Source: Nymphaea colorata (taxonomy: Eukaryota > Streptophyta > Magnoliopsida > Nymphaeales > Nymphaeaceae). Taken from it: 64,000 bases of DNA. Shown here in pieces: positions 22,247-36,420 of the stretch (position 1 is its first letter; every line of letters begins with the position of its first letter). The translations under genes were made by a program, and so were the position numbers. Under the pieces are notes generated by a model that worked only from the letters and a program-made list of their open reading frames with translations, made no database searches and was not told the origin of the DNA. The stretch is from positions 3,033,544 through 3,097,543 of the forward strand of contig NC_045151.1 in assembly GCF_008831285.2 (NCBI RefSeq), given 5' to 3'.

Positions 22247-25200
22247 CACACACAAAGATACATGTATCTCAGCAGTAGGAGCTGTGAGCATATATATATG
22301 GCTGACCAAGGAAAGAAGAATTAGGAAGTTGTTTAATGGATTCTAAGAAACTGCAAGCATGAGTTTTGTTCAAAAATATATATATATATAATTATATATA
22401 TATATGAATCTCTATGAGGCCTTGTGGATATAGAATTAGCTGGTCACATTGATAGTAGACGAACTACATGATACATCTACACTTTGGGTGGTACATATAT
22501 GAGTAGGTTTCTCAACTTTAGAAATATTGTTGCATGTCCACCAGGAAAGCAAAGTACGTTGGCATCACATAAACAAGTAAAGGTATGATTTCATTGAATG
22601 GTTTCTTAAAGAAGTTGAATAGAAACAAGGTAGCAGCATCCTTTAGTGTGATAGTTAAAATGGATTGTACTTAGCAAAGAATCTGGTGTTCCATGCAAGG
22701 ACAAAGCATGTACAACCAAAGCATCAGTTCCTTTGTCCGTTGTAGAAGACAATATATTCTCGCTTGAGAAGATTCGTGGAACATAGAATCCAGCAGACAT
22801 GTTAACCACATCCATTGCTAGTGACAATGTTGAGGTTGTGCATGACATCAACTAGCCTCTAAGGTTAATTGTTGAGTAGGCACTGGATTGGGCAGGCGAA
22901 AGACACAAAGGAAAAAGTGCAAAAGTTGGTTATTGATTTGGAGATCAATCTCTACATGGAAATTATTAGAGTGTGAAGCCCGATCCCAACTTAATAGGTT
23001 TCCCCTATTCACAACAGAAATTTTGTAGATCAGGGTTATTATTGTGATTTTCTACTTTTGCAATGGTGCCTTATACTCCTGTCTCAAAGAAAACTCCTGT
23101 CTAAAAGAAGAGCAACATCTCTTGTAAAATGTTTTTTGTTTGAAATAATGGAGTGTCAGTTCTGTTATGGATGTACGAAGACCTTGATGCAAATCCTTGT
23201 ATTCTTGTGTGTTGGATGCTTTTCTTCTTAATCTCAAGAATACGAGAGGGCATAATTCTTAATACAAACAGCAGTGTTAATGGCATTAGCCGAAAACCCA
23301 CATCCAATCTCATGCTTCTAACTCTCTCATAAACAGTCATATTCATATGCTCAGCAGCCCCATTTTACTGTTGTATTCCTGGAATTGTTTCTTCCATTTG
23401 AATCTCACTGGATGCACAGAAGTCTTTGAACTCCTTGCCATCATACTCACCACTATTATCATATTGCAATCACTTAATTTTGAGGCCAGTTTCATTTTCA
23501 CCTTCAGTCTTCAACAAATTGAAAGTAAAACACATCTGATTTATTTTCAGAAAATAAATGCATACTTTTCAGTGGACTCATGAATAAAAGTCACATAGTA
23601 AAGTGAGTTCCAAGGGATCAAACAAGAGCTGGCCACAAACATCTGCATACACTAGATCAAGTTTCTCCTTCTTGGGTGGTCTCCCTAGAAAATGATCCTT
23701 TTCTGCTTCCTAAAGATGCAACTTTCACAAATTCCAACTTTGATAGATTTTAGGCCAACTAATTTTCTCTTTGCTGACATATATTCAACCCTTTTTTATT
23801 CATATTTCCAAGCCTGCAGCATTTATCTCAGCACAATCACCATGTCTTTTGTATCTGCATACTGTGGTCATATACGATGTTCCCAGCTTGTTACTTATGC
23901 TACAACTATTGCACCTTTAGTTATTTTCCAACAACACCTTTTGGTTATTTTCCAAGAACCGCCACCAAGGATAGTGACATACCCTTCATCATCAAGCTGA
24001 CTTATGAATATCAAATTTCTCCTCAATCTGGAAACACATATAATATTCTTTCACTTCCACCACACAGTCCCATTACTCATTTTTACATGGACATCACCTT
24101 TCCCCACAATGTCCAAGGGTTCATCACTAACAAGATAAAACCTTCCAAATGTAGTTTTGCACCCTCTCTTTGCAAGACGTAGAATGAAAAGATGTTCCAT
24201 AATCCAAGATCCAGGACTGAATGAGAGTAGGTACACTCAACACTAAGAGCGTCATTAACTCCTTTCTTGCAACATTTGCATACTCTTTTTCTTGCTTTTG
24301 ATTATGATTTAGATTTTTCCTTTCTAGCAGTCTACAATCTCACTTACAGTGGTCCAGTTTATCACAATTCAACAACCATCTCCATGAGATTAAGACTGAG
24401 TTCTTCTCTTAAACTAAGACCTGACTCTATCTTGACTCTGTTTCTCCGCCCATCCTCCAATTTCAATATTCAAGGCAAACCTATATGCATTGTTTGACAT
24501 ATTGAACAGATAAGCATCGAACAGCTGGTGTGCATAAGATATGTCAGAAATTGAAGTTGGATAGTAGGTCAGATGCATTGGCTGGAAGGAGGGCCATTGT
24601 CCCAGCAATGTCATATTGCATACAAACCTGGGAGATTCCCCCAGATTGACATTAAGATTCCAAATCTGAAGACATATGGAAGAAGTAATGAATAATTATA
24701 ATATATTTGACAAAATTTATAATTGCGATTGTTTCACATATGCAAGAAAGCTTTAGAAAATCAGAAAGAAACATGTAGGAGCACCGTAAAAAAATTTCAT
24801 ATTTGACCTCTGAATTTGTGACTGCAAAAGTTTCACATATGCAAGAAGATCTTCTTTCTCTTTCATGGCTGCCATCTCTTTTTCTAAAGCATCCTTAACC
24901 TTAGTTTCAGCATCAGCTTCTGCAACTCTAACTCTTTCATCAGCCCTTACTACAGCAGCTTCTAGTATAACAGCATGTTCCCTGGCTTTTGCAAGCTCAG
25001 AGCGCCATAATTGTGCTTCTTGAAGAGCAGAATTTCTTTGCTTCCAAAGTTCATCCCGTTCTTTACTTAAACCCTCTATCCTTTCTTCAAAGACTCGCAG
25101 CTGCAACAAAAAGGAAAAGAAACCAAAAAAAAGCACATGGACTTGTAAATAGGCATGTATAAGCATACTAAAACAAATCAATTTGGTCTGCAACAGGAAG

Positions 25201-27566
25201 AAATGCAACAGAAAAGACAGATATTTGAAGCTCAAGATGGTTTGACTATTTCAAGTGAAAGTCCTAGGAAGCTATTGGCACAATCAGATGTACTTTTCCA
25301 CGATACACTATTAGGAGACATGATGCATAATCTGGTTATTTATTGTCCATAAGCATGCTTGCCTGTTATTTCATAAGATTCTGCCCATCTTATACTAGAA
25401 TCGCAAGATGACGATGTTGTCAAGAAAAATTCCTCACAGCACCAACTACAGTCGCACTACCTATTTATATGCCAATGGGTCTGGAGAGTTTTATGTTCTC
25501 TGTAGTGGTTCATGCTGGAGAAGAAATTTTTTTCAATGATCAAATAGCCGACATTATATTCAACAATTTGTGTTGGATAAAAATATCAAGGAAACCCTTT
25601 CAAGACTATAGTATGTGGCCAACTGACATATCCAAAAAGATAAAAAGAGGTTCACACGTCAATTGCCAACCCAAACATGTAAGGCAAAAACATGTGTATA
25701 TATGCAAGCACAAAATGCTGTGAGAAACACATGCATACACAGGTATATGGTTATTCATTCTTACCACAAGAAGAAATTTTTACATGGGAAGGAAAAGCTT
25801 TTGGAATCAAGACGAGAATAGCATAATAACTGCATTATTTTTCACAAAAATTTACTTTTTACATAATTTCACCACTAAAATAACTTCATCCTTCAAGGAA
25901 ATTTCAAGTTTATAAGGCCCTACTGCTAAAGAGTAATTCAAATAGGAAAATCTTACCTAAGATTGAAACTCAACTCATAAATTAATCATAACTTAGAGGT
26001 GATGTTACTACCTTTGACAAAGAAGACTCCAACTGTAGGTCTGCTTCCTTTTTAAGACGTTCAATTTCTGTACAAGCAGCCCTTCGCGCTTCATCCATTG
26101 TATGAGCAGCAGATGCAGCAGCTTCTGCAGCTTCTGCAGTGTCAGTTAATTTCTCAGCAATCTCTTTTATTGTTGCATCTCGAGCACGTATTTCTCTGGC
26201 CAAATGTTGCAACTCTTCGTCTTTTACTCGAAGTGTCTCCTGATGGAGGAACATGTCACAATTTCAAGGAGGCATTACCATTTCAAAATGTTTCAAGAAC
26301 AACCAATTATGAATATGCTATCAATAGAGGCTAAAGAGAGATGCTCATGCTAGTAAACTTTTGACACCTTCATGATTGATAAATCATCCATTTGACCTTC
26401 CTTTGTTTTATTTGTCAACATACTGAGAGCTGTTTTCATTGATATCTGCATTGCTGCTTCGATTTCTTTAGATGCTTCTGCTGCTGTTGAGTTGGCTGCA
26501 GCAACCACAGTTGCAACAGTTCCTAATCTGGAAGAACCATTGCCACTCAAGGAATTGACTGCCTCTCTATGAGCCCTTAACACCAGCTGTGCTGCACTGT
26601 TGTTGAACAATTATGAGTGAAAGAAAATAAAATGACCACCAATGGAAGCAAAACACTTCCACACACACACACTCTTTTTCAGAAAGAGAGAGGCAGACAG
26701 GCAGACACACAGGAGGGATAACGAGAGAGAAAGTCATGGACTCATGAATCTTACACTTGAAAAATATAAAAAGGTAATTTTTTTCGGAAGGTTTCCAAAA
26801 GATAGTATTATATTGTGATAATAGTAATTTGGTGTATCCTGATAACATCATGATGGTTATGATATTACCAACTCAATCTAAATTCTAAAGTAGAAACATA
26901 TGAGAGATACTGGTCACCATGATCCATCTTATCATAGACTATTTGTCAATGACCAAGCATTCAATGTACAACCATCAACTCCATAGTACATTGTCAGTCA
27001 AAATTCCAGCCAGACTGTCACCTGCAAACATTCAGTATTTTGATCTGACAGAGTTGAAACTATCATCAACCATCCTAGTAAATTTTTAGAAGCCTTTGGA
27101 AGTAGTTTTAGCATCTTCACCACGAGTCTTATGTATGACACATAGAAATTTTGGTTTCCTTTGGAAAAATAAGGATAAATAATGAGAGAAAGTATGGATC
27201 AATCGCACTTAACAGAAAAGATGCAGTGTGACTTTCAAAAGCTAATGCTATACATAGCATTATCACATTGCCCTTTGAAACCTCACAAGTCACCAGTATT
27301 AAATTTGCCAATATATTTACACCTATGCTTTAAACCTATGTCACATGGACTCTTCAAAAAAGGGGCCGTGCTCGCGTCGACACAATGCTGGTGGCTGGTG
27401 CTGGTGCAGTACGGGTGCAGCTCTGACATGCATGCATCCCAACCACACCGTCTCTTGTGCATGTTCAAAATACTTTCTACGTTTTTCTCTCTCCCCCTTT
27501 CTTTCTTTATGTACAGTAATTATAGTAAAAAAGGACAGATTAAGCTAAGAAACAAGCTTAAAAATT

Positions 27567-27604
<38 letters not shown>

Positions 27605-30600
27605 CCTCGCAGCACCCCCGTACCCAAATTTTTTGGGATGTGTCGTGCCAGCACCCGCACCCCTCACTCATGTGACATAGCTTTAAAACAGCAGATATGA
27701 TAATTTTTTTAAATTTATGAGAAAGACTACTCATAATCAGCCCTGCAAGAACACCATGCCTTTGCCACCAGCACAAGCAAACCACCAAATATCCGTACCA
27801 ATGAGCAGCCGAGAAAATGATTGACCCCTTAAAAGCATTTGAAAAAAGAGAAAATGACAAAACATATTCTGGCCATCCACAGGCCGAAAACAGTTGTGCT
27901 AGCATCATTTAGCCTGGTTACAACTTACAACAACTGATGCCAACTAAATATATTTTAGCTAGCAGTGACTAGAAAATAGTTCTGCATTTTGTTTTTCCCT
28001 GAAAAGTTGCCAGCCATTCCCAGCCAACCTCCAGAAAACCATGGCTTGAATATAGGAGGCCTGAACAAAATATTGGTTGTAGTGAGACACAAAACCAAAT
28101 GATGCAAGTATTGCAGCTTTCCATTCTATAATTCAAAATTCCTAATGTTTTTTTTTTGCTAGTCTCAAACATTAGATGCTCTTTTCCAGGAGAACGTGAA
28201 ATTTTTTAACTATTTTAGGTCATCATTATGCTTCCAATTTATGTAAAACGTCTGAGCTACTTTATGAGGCCTTGTTACCATATAATATTCCATGAGTTAC
28301 CTGTTAGACTACGAGGCACCAATGAAGTTCTAGAGGATATAGTTGACCTTCATAATTCATACACAAGGAGACAAGAGAGAGACAAGTTGAAGACAGAATG
28401 ATCAATATAACAATATGAAACAGACAGATCATGGAGAAGAGAGTACTTTATGCAGCCTACATGCCTAGGCTGAGGCACCTAGTGCCACCCCAAAATAACA
28501 ATTACTTTTGAAAATTTTGATCATAAAGTTTTTTTTTTTTTTTTGGTTCAATCTTATAATATATTGATTAAAGGAGAGGAGCTTTGAAACCCCCTGTCCC
28601 CTTTTCTCCTCTTTTTCTTCTTCCCCTTCTTTCTCCATGCTTTTCAGATCGGATCTACTGCCTAAGTTGGCCTAACAGTTTTAACTACATAGGAGAGTAT
28701 AAAATAGCACATAATAACCACAAGATGATTAACACAGCATAAAAACTTGCACAAATCTTACTGTAAAGTGGATACCCAAGCTCTAGCTGCACCAGGGGTT
28801 TCTGCACAAAGGAAGTAGTCTTTTTTCTGAGGTGTCCCAATATCTGAACAATAGCAGTTAAGACATATCACAGAAATCACTCCTTGCAATAAATAGGTAC
28901 CATAGCCAAATTAAACTTCCAGCAAAAAGGAATATTGTTGATGTGGATACAGAAACAGCAACCCTCATACTTTGGCAGCCCACTGCATGGAAGCACAAGT
29001 GATATTATTAGATTTTCAAAGATCCAGTTTACCATCAGTATTATAACTGATATCATAAAAAAATATGGCAAGTTAAAAAGAAAAACTCATTAAGAGAATA
29101 TGCATATTAAGCATGCTACTGCATGATATCAAGTTATTTGCCTCTTAGACAGTTTACTAGAAACACATTGCAGTCATTTCAAAACTTACTGAAAATTAAC
29201 AGGAGAAATAGAGATTGTGCTATTCGCATCAAATATAATTGTCCCCTTAATAGCCGGCTCATTTCTCCTTGTCCTGGGCCACATGACAGAAAATAACTAG
29301 ATGTGCTATTAAGGAATGAAAATTTACTAGAGTATGGCATTTTTACTTCAAGAAATTCACTGAAATAGCATATACTTGTATTCCATCTTTCCGGTAGTTG
29401 GATCTAAGATCACCCATCGTTCATTCCATTTGCGCAGCTGATTAAGCAAATGAGGTAGAGGGAAACACAATAAATAATCAATTTAAAACAAAATAAATTG
29501 CAGCAAGAGAAGCCAAAGAAAGCTGAATGTGTTTTCAGATGTAACAACAAGATCTTTCAATAAACCACTAATAAGCAATTTAAAGATCCACCAAGTTGTT
29601 GAGAGCAATGGAAGGGTTGCATACATAAGTTATCTCCAACCAGGAGTGTCTTTACAAAGGAACTTGCATAAAAAGATGCGTTACATTCTCTTTTGCAGGC
29701 AATTTAGGGAATAAAATTAGCTAGATGAGCATCACTCACCTAGCCTGCTTTTCCTATTGAAAATATGCAGGTCAAGATGGGCACTTGCCTACCCCAAACC
29801 AATATTGTAAACCGCATTAAGATCCCACATATCAATTGGGCCAGTAACTAGATATATTATCTAATCCTACTTAACATTGCAATTTTTTTACTGCCAAAAA
29901 AACCATGGAAAAAATTTAAAAAAAAATCAATAAAAATAGGGAAATATTCCCTATGAAAAAAATGAAGTGCATAAGCACAAGTTCATATAAAAAAAGTAAC
30001 AAGTGACAAACATAAGACACCAATTTAATAGTAATATGGAAAACTAACATTCACATTTCATTTAAAACAAAGTACATCCACTGTTAAAATTAAATTCCCT
30101 AATACATAAGTTCAGAGTAAGACTTCAAGTACATGATTATAAAATGTAAATCCCTATTAATCAAGCCCTTTGGTTGTGTTTGATAGCCTTGGATCTCAGA
30201 TCCGAGGTTGAATTTGTTGAGTAAATCTGAGGTTTATTAAACTGTAGATTTAAGAACTGCAGATTTCAGATCCATGAGAATGCTGACATCCATGGACCTC
30301 CAATCGGAAGAGGCTGCAAAAGGAATGAATCTTGTTCCCCCAAAAATGCTGCACCTACACCACACCCATTTAACATAGCTTTTAGCACTAAATTAAGGGT
30401 ATGACTCCCCTTACAAGAAGGTCTAAAACACACGGTGTACAAAAGGATTTTCTCCATTTGAATCCTCCTATTTATATGAAAGGACTAAACCAAGATCACA
30501 AGAAGACATTGTTTTCCTATTTCACCAAAGGAAAATCCATCTCCCAAACTATCACGCTCATATCCTCCTAGCACTGCACTTGGCACAGTGGCAAGCCAAC

Positions 30601-32210
30601 CTAAGATGCCTTTGGCATGTTTTCTTCCTTGAGAAATCTTTAACGAGGTGAATCTGGAAGGCAACCTAAAATCTAAGGCTCTACAAGATTCATTCCTTTT
30701 TCAACCCAAAATTTGGAAATTTGGAGTTGTAACATGAGTACTTGAATTTCTTTCCTTTCCTTTCTATCTTTTCTTTTCACTCACAAGTTCATATGCTGCC
30801 CCTCAAAACTCCACCAGGACAGATTCCTTTCTCCATTTGACAAATTACAAGCAAATACACTACCAATCATAGCAAGAAAAGTATTACAACAAAACTATCT
30901 ACTTATAATGTTTCCATGGCTCATGGCAGGAGCAAACTTTGCCATCTGCTTAAGCTAATCAGAAATTGAAGCACATCTACAACAAGATAGACATCTGACT
31001 TGCAGAGTTATGGTTACATCAACTGAGTGAGCACTGTATCTTTTACGGCTTATAACTTGGTAAGCAAGGCATCCTTGGTGAGAATTCGGCGAAAAAGGCA
31101 TCCACTCTTAGTGCAAATGGTAATATGTCCATGGAACTTTCTGTCACATATTATGATCAAAGCTCTTCAGCTGCGTGAACTACTAGAATAAGAAATGCTA
31201 ATCTTATACTCGTTATAACATAACCCGTTTATGATCTATGATGACAACAATGGGAAGTTCTGTTTCAAAAGTTTCTAGCCGCTCATTCCTGTATTCTTGG
31301 TGGATTGCTCATTATAGCACATGTCAGCGACTCAGCAAAGTAAAGACCTGAATTTTACAAAACACCATGATATAGCTTTAAAGTTTTGGTGCAACTTCAA
31401 AAATAATTTCAGTGACAGGAGTAAGTTATCAAGCACTCAAATTTGCAAAAGAATAGATTGATTTCAGCTTGCGATTCCATATACATGGCAAAAGAAACAT
31501 GAAGAAAGAATGAAGGATAAAAGAAAATTTTGTGAACGATAAACTGAAACAGACTATTGCAAATGAAAAGACCAACTAAATTCAACAAGAACTATCATCC
31601 GAATTACAACAACATCCAGCGGTCTGGAATTCAATCACCCAAACAATTGGCCAGAGGAGAACTCCAACGGGGAACGAAGGAGAGATCGTTAGCCAAGCAA
31701 GGAATGACCCAAGGAAGCACTCACGATAAACCACAAAATATAATGATCCAACGTAATGATCCATTTTTCACAACATCAAACAGTTCAGTCAAACAAACAA
31801 AATTGGAACAAATTTCACAAGAAATGCAAAATCTCAGCAATGAGTGACACCGTTTCAGATCGTTTCAGAAGTGGTCCTTGCAGTAAGTTCCTCCCCGAAC
31901 CAGCAGCCAGCTGCCTCTTGATCCTGTCCAAACTATTATCATTCTCCACCTAAAACCCGGAGAATTCCCCGAAAAAGCAAAGAGGTCAGGATTGAAAAAG
32001 CAAAGTTACTTGTAAAGAACCCTATCGGCGGAAATAAATCCTATATCGAAAACCCCTCTAATGAAAACATTGCGGAAAACGAAGAGAAGAAATTGACAAA
32101 TCATATTTTATCATTTCAACCCGAAAATGAAGGACACAGAGAAGAATCCCAGAAGAGCTGCCAAAACAAAAGCACAAAAAACTCACAGGAGAACTTCCAT
32201 TTGCCGCCAT
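19821..32210 (-). CDS. SWAP70: SWAP70-like PH-domain coiled-coil protein, 10 exons
   Basis: Minus-strand exons: 32210-32187, 31949-31851, 29437-29376, 29273-29190, 28982-28951, 28843-28762, 26596-26368, 26239-26012, 25100-24808 and 20148-19821. All junctions are GT..AG, phases agree and the sum is 1461 nt, a 486-residue protein. It starts MAANGSSP; residues about 35-128 form a PH domain (LLKRSETLRKWNERWVILD, GTIIFD, GLPKYEGCCFYIG, FLCAETPGAARAWVSTL). The rest is Ala/Glu-rich coiled coil (ETLRVKDEELQHLAREIRAR) and an acidic tail ending GGSSQP. Family knowledge: plant SWAP70 is a DH-PH-type Rac/ROP exchange factor acting at membranes in pattern-triggered immunity. Introns are long; the last is about 4.66 kb and contains Copia remnants. 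Length matches plant homologues of about 500 residues. Confidence 0.93.
22213..22254. repeat. (TA)n(CA)n compound microsatellite
   Basis: (TA)n at 22213-22236 followed by (CA)n to about 22254, inside the last SWAP70 intron. A second interrupted TA tract lies at about 22374-22405. Confidence 0.85.
22580..22860 (+). pseudogene. Copia RNase H fragment, degenerate
   Basis: Plus-strand frames give YLAKNLVFHARTKHVQ and, after a shift, SLEKIRGT and NPADML, the conserved end of Copia-type RNase H. Stops and shifts interrupt it. It lies in the last SWAP70 intron and points opposite to both the host gene and the integrase remnant next to it. Confidence 0.65.
23050..24400 (-). pseudogene. Copia gag-pre-integrase and integrase remnant
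   Basis: On the minus strand, from high to low coordinates: DEPLDIVGKGDVHVKMSNG (pre-integrase region), QLDDEGYVT, then YDNSGEYDGKEFKDFCAS, IPGIQQ-stop-NGAAEHMN and VYERVRSMRLD, the order of a Copia polyprotein through the integrase core. Several in-frame stops and frameshifts show it is dead. It is in the last intron of SWAP70, in the same orientation as the host gene. Confidence 0.8.
27336..27680. mobile_element. MITE-like inverted-repeat element in a SWAP70 intron
   Basis: Termini CTATGTCACATG and CATGTGACATAG are perfect inverted repeats. Flanks CTTTAAAC (27328-27335) and CTTTAAAA (27681-27688) look like an 8-bp target duplication with one mismatch. The interior has GGTGCTGG-rich arms and a (TA)n tract at 27572-27601, and no ORF. 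A sequence sharing the TATCACATGAGTG terminus occurs at about 39250 in the AGO2 intron. Confidence 0.65.
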
Positions 32211-35200
32211 GGCATGAGAGAAGCCCTAGATTGTGGAAAAGTAAACGAGATCTTCGAGTTCGAGGTGCTTTACGAGTCAGCCGTGGTTCAGAACGGAGTG
32301 CATGGAGAAAGAGGGCGACTCCCCGTCCCTTGGACTCGTAGGTAACGTTAAACCCGGAGAAGAGGTCCTTCCGCCTTCATTTCCTTTTCATTTAGGCTCA
32401 CATTTTTTACCATAATCTCGAACATCTACCTCCTTTTTAATTTCCATGAGTTAATCCTTTCTTAAAGAATTATATGGACATCATTGAGGAAGAGATACCG
32501 AAAGACTGGTTTTTTTAGGGGTAAGAGTTGGTATTGGCTTTAGACGAGGCTGGTGGCAGCCCAACTCTATTTTCAGTATAAGTATATTAATTTTTTATGA
32601 AAGAGTTACTGATATGCAAGTTGAAGCAGAGCGACACTTAAAAAGACTCAAAGTAGTTTGTACCTTAAAAAAGACAATGAATTGAGTAGTAGCTTCGACT
32701 ACTTTTCATTCAAAGATAGAGAGTGGTGGATAATGAATGAGGTAGAAGCTAATTTTTAGAAAAGCATAGATGAAGGAGAAAAAGAGAATGAAAAAGAGCA
32801 AAAGAGAGCTTTTAAGATGCATAAAGCAAGCCAACATTTTGAGTTTTCATGAAGAGAAATAAAGCATAAGGTCTTGAAGCATGAAGATCATGTTAAAAAA
32901 ATATAATATAAATAACGAGAATAAAAAATAATCAAAACTATATTATAACAAACATCGAAGTAGCTATGCACGAGTAGAATAACAAGTACCTAATTTAATA
33001 TGAACGTTCAACAACCATATAACACCTAAAAATCAAATTCAATTGCGGTCTCAAGTAAAAATGATATAGTTGAGCAATCAGCTATTACATAATCACATTA
33101 AAGTTCATATAATGTGTAAGAGTCCCATGATCTTTACAATTTTGTTATATAGCAATTAATATTATGTATGAATATGTGAAACCAATTCTTAATTTCATGT
33201 GTGTGTACATGTGTCTATGCATGAGAAGCCTTCTTTTTTTTTAGCTCAAGTGATGCCAAGGTTGATTGTAGTCATTGGCAAGCCTCACTCTTTTCGCTGT
33301 AGCAAAAACCTTGTCTTCCTGAACTAGACAAGGAGGTTTTCTAGCACTCAACAAACAATCATCTATTCCTTCTTTTATTATTAGTCACAAACGAGCACTT
33401 GTCACAAGACTTTGCCAAAATACTTCTGAATGTCCTTTGTGAGCTAATCGGATGATTAATGTGGAGGAAATTGTTGACATCATCGTCAGTCTAATATATT
33501 TCCGTTGCCAAATTGTTGACATCATCGTGAGTCCGTGTTTGCTCAGGTAAAATCTTCTCTATGTCTTTCTTGTTTGGTCTTGATCGATCCATTGAAGTAT
33601 TGTTGTAGCCCATCCTTGACTGCTGCTGACTTTTTTTTGCTTTTATGCTTAGTAGGTTTCTAAAGCCCTTTGCCCTGATCCTTATATCCCAAGGGGCTGG
33701 TGCAATGGCGGTGAACGGGCTGGTAGACAGTCAGTGTCTGTTTCAATCTTTCATGGCATCAACCTGTTGTGCTGCAAAAGAAGGAGCACTGACATGCAAA
33801 TAATACATAGCTAGGGCACCTACCTCGAGGCACTACAAGCCAACCCTAGACCCTTGCAGGATGAGGGGAAAGCAGGGGTGGAGCTAGGATTTTTTTCAGG
33901 GATGGGCCAAACAGTCTAACCTCGGATTTGGGTATGGCCAAACTGAACCCGAATCTAAAAAATGTATTGCACAACTAAATTTTTTTAATGTTTTTTTTTT
34001 CGATTAGTTGGGATGGGGCATGGCCTAGGTGCCCCTCCCTCCCTCTCCCTCTGGGGGAAAGGGTTGGGTAGAGGGGGGGAGGGTGTGGTTCGCCATACAC
34101 TCGGGCGGTAGGATTAGCTTCTCACTCACCTGACAATCGCTTTCCTTATGCTCATGATGTGTCAAATCATTGATGCACCATCACACCTTTAGCTAGTTCG
34201 CTTTTAGGTGAATTTACTCTTTTTGGTCTGAACTTCTATGCATAAGAAACTTTGTTTCTTTGGTTATATTTTGAATTGAGTTCCAAAGACAGTAAGCGAG
34301 AAAATCATTCAAGGTGTTTTGTCCAACATCGTCGTCTTTTTCCTTGGTACATGCCATTTCCAGAATATGCTTCTTTTCATACCATGCCTCATGGAATGTC
34401 CTTTTTCATTTTGAGTATCTTGTGTTCTATTTGTTCCAAACTAAGCGACTTCCCTATGATCTTCCTCATTGTAAGACATTTTTCTTACATTCAAATGTCA
34501 TTCTTTAGAATGTATGACTGATTTTGCTCATTATTTCATACATATAGTAGTGTGAATTGAGGCTGAGCTCTGAGCTTTTCAGGAATAGTGGCATTTGAGT
34601 TTCTTTGAGCCTTTAACTTATGATTTGTCAATTTGTCAATTCCATTTATCAATGGGGACAAGGAAGGGATATAACTCATGAGTGGTAGATTGTCACATCG
34701 ATGTGGCGGAGGCCATTAGCTCAAGCCTGCTTGTCCCTGAACCCACTGCAAGTTTTTCCCTTACGACTTTCTCTCCCATTGTTGCTGAATGAGATAAGTT
34801 GTGGGATTGGCGTGATAGGTAGGGATGGGTATGTTGCTAGGTGTGAACTTCATGCTAATATAAAGCATATTGATATGAGTGGTGTTTTGGGATGAAACAT
34901 AATCAATACCAGCTTTGTCCATGAAGAGGGACGTACAACTATAAATATCATGGAGAGTTTGACTCTAGCTTTGGAGGAACGTGAATTTCAGTACTTAGTG
35001 GCACTAGATCTACTTTGTTGTAAGTATTTGTCAAATTCTTCTCATGCCCAAGTAACTAATCATGAAGACAAGTCTAATATAATGAACAACTTGCATGATT
35101 TCAAGGTTTAAGCTTTATATTCTTGTTCCTTCCTTCCCAATTAGTCAGTATTCTTGCAAAAAGTTCCCACTGTTTCTTCCTTCCTCTACGTTACTATAGT

Positions 35201-35510
35201 AATTCTATCTAGCTTCTTGATATGGTACACAAAAGCAGTATGGTTGACAAGACTAAGTTAATTTGGCCTTAATGCCCCTTGTCACAACTAATATTTTGGC
35301 TTGCAAAGTGCCCAGGGTTGCCCAAGATTTGAACTCTCTTTTGCTCTTCTTAACTTAATAGAAGTTTTGTATCTGATTGATTAAAAGTTTTATAATCATC
35401 ACTGTGAAATGACGTAAGGGATTGTCTAATTGTTGCTGATTAAAAGTTTTATAACTCATTCAATTGGGACAATTTAGAATTTCCTTCTTCTTCTTCTTTC
35501 TTCTTCTTTA

Positions 35511-35595
<85 letters not shown>

Positions 35596-35970
35596 TCAAT
35601 ATTTTATCCAATTGTTATCTCAAGGGGTCAAGTTTTTTACTTTGGTTGACACAAAAATCAGCCTTGGACTACTAGCAATCGAAGACAATACCTATATTTT
35701 CATCAGCATTTAGCAAGTGCCATTGAGTTTGCTCCACAGCGGGCATAGTGCCTTTGAGAGTGAAAATAAGGTGTTGGATGCTCTATTGGTTACACACAAT
35801 GACCACTCTTAGTGCCACTATATACCACCTCAATGCTTTGAACAAACATTGCTAGGCATCCAGGCAATGAGTGTAGCCAACAGGCTCTTGGCACACCATT
35901 GGTGATCTTAGGCACATAGTGGTCAACGACCTCTAGGAGCAGGCAACAAGCTTATAGAATGTAAGCTTAT
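32211..35970. other. Intergenic DNA upstream of SWAP70
   Basis: Likely SWAP70 promoter near 32211-32700, then AT-rich DNA with no recognisable gene. A hAT-MITE-like piece starts near 33877 (GTGGAGCTAGGATTTTTT). A (CT)n(TA)n microsatellite occupies about 35508-35590. Short ORFs near 34250-34520 and 34700-34895 show no family resemblance. Confidence 0.45.
35508..35590. repeat. (CT)n(TA)n compound microsatellite
   Basis: CT tract to about 35544, then TA repeats to 35590. Confidence 0.9.
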
Positions 35971-35975
35971 TTGAA

Positions 35976-36420
35976 GTAGTCAAGATAGTAATTCTATCTA
36001 GCCCAATGCCCTTATTTGAAGATTAAACCAGCTTTAAGTAATGTTCAATTTCTTGGTTTTATGAAAACGTCACAGCATTTGAGTAACGCAACAAAGCACA
36101 ACGATTGGAACTTAAAAGACATTCTCAATATCTCTCTCAATTCCAAAATACAGGATTTGAATTGATGCCGTTTCATTGATTTCTCCTAAACGAAAGATTA
36201 CCTTATTGCTGGAAGAAGGGTTTGATTCATTTTAAAGTAGTCAAGATAGTAATTCTATATAGCCCAATGCCCTTATTTGAAGATTAAACCAGCTTTACGT
36301 AATGTTCAATTTCTTGGTTTTATGAAAACGTCACAGCATTTGAGTAACGCAACAAAGCACAACGATTGGAACTTAAAGACATCCTTATTGCTGGAAGAAG
36401 GCTTTGATTCATTTTAAAGT
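35976..36420. repeat. Tandem duplication 3' of the intact AGO2 gene
   Basis: A block starting GTCAAGATAGTAATTCTAT and running through CACAGCATTTGAGTAACGC occurs near 35980 and again near 36239, offset about 258 bp and nearly identical. The equivalent flank of the second AGO2 copy (about 51010-51180) has it only once, so the repeat arose after, or only in, the proximal copy. Confidence 0.75.
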
